Notes: generated by a model from the sequence alone, not told the origin. DNA of 6,733 nt from an uncultured Caulobacter sp. (GCA_937925635.1 CALALX010000081.1:1-6733); one strand, 5' to 3'; positions 1 to 5,699 are shown, counted from the first letter of the stretch. Made by a program: numbers and translations.

Positions 1-15
1 GTCTACGGCTGGGAC

Positions 16-1128
16 ATGAGCGAGTTCGATTTCGACGCCGTCGTGGTCGGGGCCGGGGCCGTGGGTCTGGCGACGGGCTACGCCCTGTCGCGCCGGAGCC
101 TGCTGGTCGCCGTGCTGGAGAAGGAGGCCGCCATCGGCCAGGGCGTCTCCTCGCGCAATTCCGAGGTCATCCACGCCGGCCTCTACTATCCGACCGGCTC
201 GCTGAAGGCCCGGCTCTGCGTCCAGGGCCGCCGCGCGCTCTACGCCTTCCTCGACCGGCATCACGTCGACTATCGCAAGTGCGGCAAGCTGGTCGTCGCC
301 ACCGCGCCAGACGAGGTCGCCCGGCTCGACGCCATCCTCGACCAGGCGCGCATCAACGACGTCGAGGGCATGGAGCGACTCTCGGCGGAACAGGCGATGG
401 TCATGGAGCCTGGCCTCAAGTGCTTCGGCGCCCTGCTGTCGCCCGAGAGCGGCGTCTTCGACAGCCACGGCTACATGCTGGCCCTCGTCGGCGAGATCGA
501 GGCCGCGGGCGGCGCCGTGGTCACCGCCACCCCGTTCGAGGGCGCGAGCCCTCTGCCTGGCGGCGGCTTCCGCGTCCGCGCCGGCGGCGAGGCGCCGACC
601 GACCTGACCTGCCGCTTGCTGGTCACCGCGCCCGGTCTTTCGGCGCAGGCGGTCGCCGCCTCGATCGAGGGCTTCCCGGACGCCGGCATCCCCAAGGGTC
701 ATTACGGCAAGGGCGTCTACTTCCGCCTGCAGGCCAAGGCCCCATTCGAGCGGCTGGTCTATCCGCCGCCGATCCACGGCGCGCTCGGCACCCACTATCG
801 CAAGGACCTCGGCGGCCAGGCGGTGTTCGGCCCGGACCTGACCTTCGTCGAGGACGAGGACTATGCCGTCGACCCGACCCGCCGCGCCGATTTCGCCGCC
901 TACATCCGCAAGTTCTGGCCGGCGCTGGACGAGACCCTGCTGTCGCCCGACTACGCCGGCATCCGCCCCAAGCTGCATGGCGAGGGCGAGCCGCAGCCCG
1001 ACTTCCGCATCGACGGCCCGGACGCACACGGCATCGAAGGCCTGGTCGCCCTGTTCGGCATCGAGAGCCCGGGGCTGACGAGCTCGCTGGCGATCGGGGA
1101 AGAGGCGGCGGTGAGGCTCGCTCCATGA
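16..1128 (+). CDS. FAD-dependent oxidoreductase, L-2-hydroxyglutarate oxidase (LhgO/L2HGDH) family
   Basis: 370 aa flavoprotein of the DAO fold. Seen: an N-terminal Rossmann dinucleotide-binding motif VVGAGAVGLA (residues 10-19) with the expected acidic residue after strand 2 (E35). SSRNSEVIHAGLYYP (45-59) is very close to the signature of L-2-hydroxyglutarate oxidases/dehydrogenases. The C-terminal FAD-contact segments are GIRPKLHGEGEPQPDF (around 313-328) and FGIESPGLTSSLAIGE (around 348-363). There is no signal peptide or membrane segment, so it is probably cytosolic or peripheral to the membrane. Known for the family: FAD-linked oxidation of a 2-hydroxyacid such as L-2-hydroxyglutarate, with electrons passed to the quinone pool or oxygen. 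At 370 aa it is shorter than the roughly 420 aa E. coli LhgO, so the substrate is not settled. Start: the ATG at 16 is the first in frame and sits just before the FAD motif, but the frame is open to the window edge and no clear Shine-Dalgarno is visible in the 15 upstream bases. The gene converges on the PQQ-type dehydrogenase. Confidence 0.9.
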   Translation: MSEFDFDAVVVGAGAVGLATGYALSRRSLLVAVLEKEAAIGQGVSSRNSEVIHAGLYYPTGSLKARLCVQGRRALYAFLDRHHVDYRKCGKLVVATAPDEVARLDAILDQARINDVEGMERLSAEQAMVMEPGLKCFGALLSPESGVFDSHGYMLALVGEIEAAGGAVVTATPFEGASPLPGGGFRVRAGGEAPTDLTCRLLVTAPGLSAQAVAASIEGFPDAGIPKGHYGKGVYFRLQAKAPFERLVYPPPIHGALGTHYRKDLGGQAVFGPDLTFVEDEDYAVDPTRRADFAAYIRKFWPALDETLLSPDYAGIRPKLHGEGEPQPDFRIDGPDAHGIEGLVALFGIESPGLTSSLAIGEEAAVRLAP

Positions 1129-1301
1129 TCCTCCCCCTCGTGGGGGAGGGGGACCACCCGGAGGGTGGTGGAGAGGGAAGCGCCGCCGCTTGACGTTGAA
1201 GCGCGGCGTTCGACGTCGCCCACTTTCCGGACAGCCGTCACCGCCCGTGCTTCCCGCTCCACCATGCTCCGCATGGTCCCCCTCTCCCAAACGGGAGAGG
1301 A
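1129..1301. repeat. Inverted-repeat intergenic element with double-hairpin arms (MITE-like or REP/BIME-like)
   Basis: Two 53-bp arms in inverted orientation, 1129-1181 and 1249-1301, match at 43 of 53 positions and flank a 67-bp core. Each arm can fold into two perfect hairpins. In the left arm these are 1131-1137 with 1142-1148 (CTCCCCC/GGGGGAG) and 1153-1159 with 1163-1169 (ACCACCC/GGGTGGT). The right-arm equivalents are 1261-1267 with 1271-1277 and 1282-1288 with 1293-1299. All stem differences between arms are paired substitutions that keep base pairing. The core has one more imperfect hairpin at 1192-1217. The element fills exactly the gap between the stop codons of two convergent genes and carries no ORF of its own. 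Inference: it is a dispersed, non-autonomous repeat that may also act as a bidirectional transcription barrier, although no T-tract follows the stems. Similar C-rich/G-rich hairpin repeats are common in Caulobacterales intergenic DNA, to my recollection. Confidence 0.85.
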
Positions 1302-2513
1302 TTACTTGCGGGGAACCAGCTTCAGCACCCGCCCCTTGGCGTTGTCGGTGAGCAGATAGACCGCGCCGTCCGGCCCGACCCGCACATCGCGGATGCGCTC
1401 GTCGAGGTCCTGCAGCAGCCATTCCTCGCCCGTGACCCGGTCGCCGCCGAGCGTCAGCCGGACCAGCTTCTTGCTCGACAGGCCGCCAATGAACAGGCTG
1501 CCCTTCCAGGCCGGGAACAGGGCGGCGTCATAGAAGGCCATGCCGGAGGGCGCGATCACCGGGTCCCAGAAGTAGACCGGCTGCTCCATCCCGGCCCTTG
1601 TGGTGATCCCCGCGCCGACCGGCTGGCCGCTGTACTCCTCGCCGTAGGTGATCGTCGGCCAGCCGTAATCCTTGCCGGCTTGCGGGATGTTCAGCTCGTC
1701 GCCGCCCCTGGGACCGTGCTCGACGGTCCACAGCTTGCCGGTCCAGGGGTTGACCGCCGCCGACTGGATGTTGCGGTGGCCGATGGACCATATGCCCTTG
1801 TTGGCTTCGCTCACGGCCGCGAACGGATTGTCCTTGGGGATCGCGCCGTCGGGATAGAGGCGGATGACCTTGCCGAACGCGGACTTCAGATCCTGGGCCT
1901 GGGCGCGTCCGGGCAGGATCGAGCGTTCGCCGGTGGTGATGAACAGGAAGCCGTCCGGCGAAAAGGCCAGCCGGCTGCCATAGTGCATGCCGCTCTCCAG
2001 CGTCGGCGTCATCCGCCAGATGACCTGCACGTCCTCCATGCGCGGCTGAGCGCCCATGACCAGCCGGCCCCGCGCCGCGACCGTGCCGTCGCCGTCGGTG
2101 CGCTTCTCGGCATAGGTCCAGTAGACCAGTCCGTCCGGCCCGACCGCCACGTCCAGCAGGCCGCCCTGCTTCGCGGCATAGACCTCGGGCAGGCCCGTCA
2201 CCGGCGCCGAAAGCGCGCCGTCCTGGCCGACGATGCGCAGGCGGCCGGCCTTCTCGGTGACCAGCATCTCGCCCGACGGCAGGAAGGCCAGGCCCCAGGG
2301 CTTCTCAAGCCCCTCGGCGACGGTGACGACCTCGAAGGCGACGTTGGCGCTGACCAGAGGCGCGCGGGTCTGGCCGGGGAAGGCCGGCGTCTGGCCCTCG
2401 GCGTTCGCGGGCCGGGTCTCCAGCGGTTGGCCGGCGGCCGGCGCGGCGGTCGAGGTCTCGCCGCCGCAGGCGGCCAGCGCGAAGGCGACGGAGATCAGGG
2501 GCAGGGGACGCAT
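1302..2513 (-). CDS. PQQ-dependent sugar dehydrogenase (glucose/sorbosone dehydrogenase family), lipoprotein
   Basis: 403 aa from the chosen start. Residues 1-16 are a short lipoprotein signal, MRPLPLISVAFALAAC, with lipobox LAAC and lipidated C16. A Pro/Ala-rich linker runs to about residue 56. The rest is a six-bladed beta-propeller of the soluble aldose/glucose dehydrogenase type: KPWGLAFLPSGEMLVTEKAGR (71-91, in two overlapping family motifs), QGGLLDVAVGPDG (116-128), GHRNIQ (245-250), EHGPRGGDELN (265-275) and DYGWP (282-286). Residues matching the PQQ site of the family, by motif, are H177 in SGMHYGSRL, R247-N248 in GHRN, and R373/R375 in ERIRDVRVGPDG. Known for the family: PQQ- and Ca-dependent oxidation of aldoses in the periplasm. 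The exact sugar cannot be told. An ORF open back to 2612 is rejected as the start because its first 33 residues read through a hairpin repeat, while the ATG at 2513 has GGAG 7 nt upstream and begins directly with the signal peptide. The family alternative is an E. coli YliI (Asd)-like aldose dehydrogenase. Confidence 0.9.
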   Translation of the reverse strand: MRPLPLISVAFALAACGGETSTAAPAAGQPLETRPANAEGQTPAFPGQTRAPLVSANVAFEVVTVAEGLEKPWGLAFLPSGEMLVTEKAGRLRIVGQDGALSAPVTGLPEVYAAKQGGLLDVAVGPDGLVYWTYAEKRTDGDGTVAARGRLVMGAQPRMEDVQVIWRMTPTLESGMHYGSRLAFSPDGFLFITTGERSILPGRAQAQDLKSAFGKVIRLYPDGAIPKDNPFAAVSEANKGIWSIGHRNIQSAAVNPWTGKLWTVEHGPRGGDELNIPQAGKDYGWPTITYGEEYSGQPVGAGITTRAGMEQPVYFWDPVIAPSGMAFYDAALFPAWKGSLFIGGLSSKKLVRLTLGGDRVTGEEWLLQDLDERIRDVRVGPDGAVYLLTDNAKGRVLKLVPRK

Positions 2514-2520
2514 GGGGGGT

Positions 2521-2524
2521 CTCC
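2521..2524 (-). promoter_or_regulatory. Ribosome binding site of the PQQ dehydrogenase lipoprotein
   Basis: On the minus strand GGAG lies 7 nt before the ATG at 2513. It supports that start over the ATG at 2612, whose reading passes through the left arm of the 2561-2664 repeat. Confidence 0.6.
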
Positions 2525-2560
2525 ATCTGGGGCGGCTCGGCATTCGGCAGCCAGTTTCTA

Positions 2561-2664
2561 TCCGAGTGTCCCCGCGAAGGCGGGGACCCAAGCGGCCTCT
2601 TCGGCTTCGCACCGGCGTACTTGCAAGCTCGGCTTAGGTCCCCGCCTTCGCGGGGACGCTCGGA
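2561..2664. repeat. Inverted-repeat intergenic element with GTCCCCGC/GCGGGGAC hairpin arms
   Basis: Two 33-bp arms in inverted orientation, 2561-2593 and 2632-2664, match at 31 of 33 positions. They are separated by a 38-bp spacer that contains the palindrome CTTGCAAG (2620-2627). Each arm holds its own perfect 8-bp hairpin, GTCCCCGC - 4-nt loop - GCGGGGAC (2568-2587 and 2638-2657). The element lies in the 175-bp gap after the stop of the asparagine synthase-like gene and before the lipoprotein gene, which is in the same orientation. In one frame the arms translate to a VPAKAGTQ/GPRLRGD-like peptide, familiar from over-called ORFs in high-GC alphaproteobacteria. Inference: a dispersed extragenic repeat that may also attenuate read-through from the upstream operon. 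Its sequence is unrelated to the element at 1129-1301. Confidence 0.85.
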
Positions 2665-2688
2665 GACTAGGGGGCCAGGTAAGTGCAG

Positions 2689-4419
2689 CTAGCCTTCTCC
2701 CAGCAAAGACTTCAGCGCGGCCTTCGGTTCCGCCCCCTCGAGATGGATCAGCGACCACAGGGCGAAGAACAGCAGCGGCCAGCGGTTGTGGGCCTGGGCC
2801 GGGTCGGTGAACACGGCCCTGACGCCGTCCACGTCGCAGACCTCGGCCACGGCCTTCACCCCGGCGATGCGCGGGCCGAGGTCGCCGGCGCGCGGCGCGA
2901 TCCAGGCGGCCACCGGGACGGTGAAGCCCTTCTTCTTCGCCCACGGTTCGGCGGCGGGACAGTGCCGCTCCAGCCACTTACGCAGGATGTACTTCCCGAA
3001 CTTGCCGCGCACCTTCATGCGGTCGGGAAGGTTGAAGGCGAAGGCCGCGACTTCCTTGTCCAGGAACGGCGTCCGCCCCTCCAGCCCGTGCGCCATCAGC
3101 ATCCGGTCGAGCTTGAGCAGCAGGTCGTTGGGCAGCCAGGTGACGATGTCGGCGTATTGGGCGCGCTGGAGGGGGGACCAGTCCTGTGGAGCTTCCGCAG
3201 CCTGCTGCCAGCTGGCGAGGGCGCTGGTGCCCTTGTCCTTCAGGAACGGCGCGTCGATCTGCGGCTCGGCGGGCCGCCCACCCAGCCACGATGGCCGCAG
3301 CGCCCGGCGATAGCGTCCATAGCCGCCGAACAGTTCGTCGCCGCCTTCGCCGCTCAGCACGACGGTCAGCGTTCCCTTGGCCGCCTCGGCCAGCTTGTAC
3401 GTGGGCAGGCAGGCGTAATCGGTGGTCGGGTCGTCGAGGTAGCGCGCCACTTCCGGCGCGATCCGCCAGAAGTCTTCTTCACCGAAGGTCGTCTCCCGCC
3501 AGTCGAGGTTCAGCGCCCTCGCCACCCGCTCGGCGGCGCCACGCTCGTCGCGCGCCTCGGGCGCATCGAAGCCGCAGGTGAAGGCGGTGACGGGCCGCTC
3601 ATTCAGACGGCTCATCAGCGTCGCGATCGCGGTGCTGTCGATCCCGCCGGAGAGGAACAGACCATAGGGGACGTCCGACCGCTGGTGGACCTTCACGCTG
3701 TCTTGGAGGATGGCGTCGAGCGTCTTGAGAACCGATGCCTCGTCCGAAGTCGCCCGTGCGACGGTCTCTCCCTGCCAGTCGAGGGTGCGGACGCTGCACA
3801 TCGCTCCGTCAGAGGCGCGCTCCGTGGCAAAGCCGGGAGCCTCGCGGTCGATCCAGTGCCCTGAAATCTCGGAGATCGCGTAGCCCAGCGCGAGCACCTG
3901 GGCCGACGAGTCGGCGTTGGGTGTGGGGAGCTGATCGGCGAAAGCGCCGGACTCGGAGGCGAAGCGGAATCCCTGGGGACCACCATCCGTGTACAGCGGC
4001 TTGATCCCGAACCCGTCCCTGACCAGCCAGGTCCGCCCGTCGCCGCCGATCAGGCAGAAGGCGTACATGCCGCGCAGGCGTTCGAAGGCCTTCTCGCCTT
4101 CCTGGGCGTAGAGGTGCAGCAGCGGCTCGAAGTCCGAGCCGGTCGCCAGCTTGTCCTTCAGCTGGAATTCCTCGGCCAGCTCGACGTAGTTGTAGATCTC
4201 GCCGTTGCCGATGATCGTCGAGCCGGCGGCGTGCAGCGGTTGCCAGCCGCCTTCCAGGTCGATGATCGACAGCCGCGCGTGGGCCACGCACCAGCCCGGT
4301 CCGCTCTCGACCCGGATGCCGTTCGGACCGCGATGGGCGATCCGCTCGATCATGGCGCGGACCTCGCGCTCGGCCGCCTCCGGATCGGTGACGCCGAGGA
4401 TCCCGGCGATGCCGCACAT
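2689..4419 (-). CDS. asnB: Asparagine synthase (glutamine-hydrolysing)-like amidotransferase
   Basis: 576 aa, a normal length for the two-domain AsnB family. Glutaminase domain (about 1-200): the mature protein would begin at Cys2 (MCGIAG), the nucleophile that releases ammonia from glutamine. Also present are HRGPNG (29-34), R49 in ARLSIID, GNGEIYNY (71-78) and D96 in GSDFE, which match the glutamine-binding residues known for AsnB. Synthetase domain: PP-loop SGGIDST (257-263), SGEGGDELFGGY (356-367) and DRMLMAHGLEGRTPFLD (438-454). Known for the family: ATP-dependent amidation of aspartate to asparagine via an adenylated intermediate. Related enzymes in glycan clusters amidate sugar acids instead. 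Start: an in-frame ATG 36 bases further up (4455) exists, but only the ATG at 4419 puts Cys at position 2. It also has GGAG 7 nt upstream and forms a TGATG overlap with the glycosyltransferase stop. A housekeeping asparagine role is possible. The coupling to a glycosyltransferase favours a glycan role, but this is inference. RDGFGIKPLY (134-143) has Gly where the family usually has Arg. Confidence 0.9.
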   Translation of the reverse strand: MCGIAGILGVTDPEAAEREVRAMIERIAHRGPNGIRVESGPGWCVAHARLSIIDLEGGWQPLHAAGSTIIGNGEIYNYVELAEEFQLKDKLATGSDFEPLLHLYAQEGEKAFERLRGMYAFCLIGGDGRTWLVRDGFGIKPLYTDGGPQGFRFASESGAFADQLPTPNADSSAQVLALGYAISEISGHWIDREAPGFATERASDGAMCSVRTLDWQGETVARATSDEASVLKTLDAILQDSVKVHQRSDVPYGLFLSGGIDSTAIATLMSRLNERPVTAFTCGFDAPEARDERGAAERVARALNLDWRETTFGEEDFWRIAPEVARYLDDPTTDYACLPTYKLAEAAKGTLTVVLSGEGGDELFGGYGRYRRALRPSWLGGRPAEPQIDAPFLKDKGTSALASWQQAAEAPQDWSPLQRAQYADIVTWLPNDLLLKLDRMLMAHGLEGRTPFLDKEVAAFAFNLPDRMKVRGKFGKYILRKWLERHCPAAEPWAKKKGFTVPVAAWIAPRAGDLGPRIAGVKAVAEVCDVDGVRAVFTDPAQAHNRWPLLFFALWSLIHLEGAEPKAALKSLLGEG

Positions 4420-5447
4420 CAGACCGCTCCGAGCCGGCTGAACAGGCTGCGCCACTCGCCGACGACGGCGTCGCGGCTGAACTCGCTCTCGACCCGGGCG
4501 TGGCCGTTCTGCACGAAGCGGATCTTCATCATTGGGTCGGCCAGGATGGCCTTGACCCCGTCGGCCAGCGGCTCGGGCTCGTCGATGGGGACCAGGATGC
4601 CGTCCTCGCCGTGCCGGATCAGGGCGCCCGGTCCCTGGCTGTCGGCGGCGACCACCGGCAGGCCGTGGGCCCAGGCCTGGATCACCACGTTGCCCAGGGG
4701 CTCGAAGCGCGAGGGGAAGACGCAGACGTCGGCGGTCCGGTACAGCGCCCCGGCGTCGTTGCGCCAGCCCAGGAACCGCACCCGGTCGGCGACGCCCAGC
4801 GCCGCGGCCATGGCCTTCAGCTTGTCCTCCAACGCGCCGTCGCCGGCGATCCAGAGGTAGGCGTCCGGGATCATGGCCAGCGCCTTGAGGCTGACGTCAT
4901 GGGCCTTGGCGTCGTGCAGACGGCCCATGCCGAGCAGCAGCGGCGCGCCCTCCGGCGTATCGAGGCTGGCACGCGACACCGGCGCCACGTCCTCGGCGGC
5001 GGCGGCGAAGTTGGGGATGTAGCTGACCTGCCCGGCCGGCCAGCCCTGGCCGACGATCCAGTCGGCGATGTCGCGGGTGTTGCCGACCAGATGGTCGAAG
5101 CCCTGGTAGTATTTGAGGCTGTAGTAGCCGCCCAGCCGCCCGATCCGCTTCCAGGGGCCGGCCGGGGTATGCCGCGCGGCGCGGTTCATCCAGGCGACCA
5201 TAGCCCTGGCGCCGGTGCGGCGGCCGAAGGCGGCGATGCGCGGCCGGGTCAGAAAGTCCAGCGGCCCGCCGAATCCGAAGCTGTCGGTGACCACCCCGGC
5301 GGCCGAAAGGGCTCTGGCCCGTTCGGCGTGCGACCGCAGCGCGCAGGTTTGCTCCATCCCCGCCGCGTGCAGGGCCGAGACGAGGTCGACGAAATAGGTT
5401 TCGGCGCCGCCGTCGCCACGCGATCCGAGGAGGTGAAGCACGCTCAT
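4419..5447 (-). CDS. Glycosyltransferase, GT4 type (GT-B fold)
   Basis: 342 aa. The N-terminal half carries the acceptor-side glycine-rich motif GSRGDGGAETYFVDL (8-22), typical of GT-B enzymes. The C-terminal Glycos_transf_1 domain includes LGMGRLHDAKAHD (172-184), in which R176 and K181 have the spacing of the donor diphosphate-binding Arg/Lys pair. It continues with WIAGDGALEDKL (199-210), VRFLGWR (223-229) and PSRFEPLGNVVIQAWAHGLPVVA (245-267). No signal peptide or membrane segment is visible, so it probably works at the cytoplasmic face of the membrane. Known for the family: transfer of a sugar from a nucleotide-sugar donor with retention of anomeric configuration, usually in lipopolysaccharide, capsule or exopolysaccharide assembly. 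Donor and acceptor cannot be read from the sequence. Odd point: the family EX7E motif reads E249...Q257, with Gln in place of the second Glu. The gene is first of a two-gene unit with the AsnB-like gene (one-base stop/start overlap) and is divergent from a tRNA. Its own ribosome binding site is weak. Confidence 0.9.
   Translation of the reverse strand: MSVLHLLGSRGDGGAETYFVDLVSALHAAGMEQTCALRSHAERARALSAAGVVTDSFGFGGPLDFLTRPRIAAFGRRTGARAMVAWMNRAARHTPAGPWKRIGRLGGYYSLKYYQGFDHLVGNTRDIADWIVGQGWPAGQVSYIPNFAAAAEDVAPVSRASLDTPEGAPLLLGMGRLHDAKAHDVSLKALAMIPDAYLWIAGDGALEDKLKAMAAALGVADRVRFLGWRNDAGALYRTADVCVFPSRFEPLGNVVIQAWAHGLPVVAADSQGPGALIRHGEDGILVPIDEPEPLADGVKAILADPMMKIRFVQNGHARVESEFSRDAVVGEWRSLFSRLGAV
4427..4430 (-). 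promoter_or_regulatory. Ribosome binding site of the asparagine synthase-like gene, inside the glycosyltransferase gene
   Basis: GGAG on the minus strand lies 7 nt before the ATG at 4419, within the last codons of the glycosyltransferase. Together with the shared A of TGATG it indicates coupled translation and fixes the start that exposes Cys2. Confidence 0.6.
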
Positions 5448-5501
5448 GCGGCGGCGACCCTAGCGGTCCCGCGCCGGTTTCCCAAGAGGATGATCTGAAG
5501 C

Positions 5502-5530
5502 TTGATGCACGGGCCGAGGGGACTTATAAG
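5502..5530 (+). promoter_or_regulatory. Promoter of the CAT-anticodon tRNA
   Basis: TTGATG (5502-5507) and TATAAG (5525-5530) are separated by 17 bases, a good match to a housekeeping sigma factor promoter. A GC-rich stretch, GCCCGACC (5531-5538), follows, as is usual between the -10 box and start of growth-rate-controlled stable RNA genes. Transcription would start near 5536-5538, about 24 bases before the mature tRNA. The call is by eye. Confidence 0.55.
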
Positions 5531-5538
5531 GCCCGACC

Positions 5539-5654
5539 TTCGCGCGAGCGGACCCGGTTCGGCTGGGTAGCTCAGATGGTTAGAGCGGTGGATTCATAAC
5601 CCACAGGTCGGCGGTTCGATCCCGCCCCCCGCCACCACCGGGTCCGCGCGCGAA
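5539..5654 (+). other. Leader/trailer inverted repeat enclosing the tRNA
   Basis: Bases 5539-5558 (leader) are complementary to 5637-5654 (trailer, including the final A of CCA). They give 18 base pairs interrupted only by a 2-nt bulge (5547-5548). In the transcript this helix would stack outside the acceptor stem, separated from it only by a small internal loop (5559-5560 against 5634-5636). The pairing is seen directly. A role in precursor stability or processing is inference. Confidence 0.7.
5561..5637 (+). tRNA. tRNA-Met (anticodon CAT), probably the elongator type
   Basis: A 77-nt cloverleaf with encoded CCA: acceptor 5561-5567 with 5627-5633, T8-A9, D stem GCTC/GAGC around AGATGGTTA, anticodon loop TTCATAA with anticodon CAT, variable loop AGGTC, and T stem GGCGG/CCGCC around TTCGATC. 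The first base pair is G-C, and the anticodon stem lacks the three consecutive G-C pairs next to the loop. Both argue against initiator tRNA-fMet. A tRNA-Ile2 read by lysidine modification of C34 also has CAT and cannot be excluded without comparison, although the body resembles elongator tRNA-Met. Two non-Watson-Crick positions are visible: T4 against C69 in the acceptor stem and A31 against C39 at the end of the anticodon stem. The reverse strand translates to the GAGSNRRPVGYESTALT-type peptide often mis-called as protein over such tRNAs. Confidence 0.92.
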
Positions 5655-5661
5655 CGGATGG

Positions 5662-5681
5662 ACGGGCCCTTCGGGGCCCGT
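5662..5681 (+). terminator. Terminator hairpin downstream of the tRNA
   Basis: A perfect 8-bp stem ACGGGCCC/GGGCCCGT closes a TTCG tetraloop, followed by the weakly T-rich TGTCGTAT. It lies 24 bases after the tRNA and 18 bases beyond the stop codon (5700) of the convergent response regulator gene, so it could end transcription from both sides. The poor T-tract makes it a less than ideal intrinsic terminator. Confidence 0.7.
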
Positions 5682-5699
5682 TGTCGTATGGGGCCGGCG

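Noticed and set aside
279..1193. Alternative-frame open frame (304 aa) within the FAD oxidoreductase
   Set aside because: It shares the strand with a gene carrying clear FAD motifs. Its translation is Arg-rich and low-complexity, and its end lies inside the repeat.
1131..1299. CRISPR-like repeat/spacer arrangement
   Set aside because: There are only two repeat units, in inverted rather than direct orientation, with no spacers of regular length and no cas genes.
1680..2810. Plus-strand open frame (376 aa) opposite the PQQ dehydrogenase and the repeat
   Set aside because: It is antisense to a well-supported gene and runs through the hairpin repeat, with low-complexity basic composition.
2683..3864. 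Long plus-strand open frame (393 aa) opposite the asparagine synthase-like gene
   Set aside because: It is antisense to a gene with complete catalytic motifs. Its product is Arg/Gly/Pro-rich with no recognisable domain, as expected for a shadow frame in high-GC DNA.
5457..5485. Possible minus-strand promoter for the glycosyltransferase (TTGGGA, 17 bases, TAGGGT)
   Set aside because: The -10 match is poor, and the implied start would leave almost no leader before the ATG at 5447.
4500..5498. Plus-strand open frame (332 aa) opposite the glycosyltransferase
   Set aside because: It is antisense to a recognised GT4 enzyme and has no domain motifs. It is open only because of the GC bias of third codon positions.
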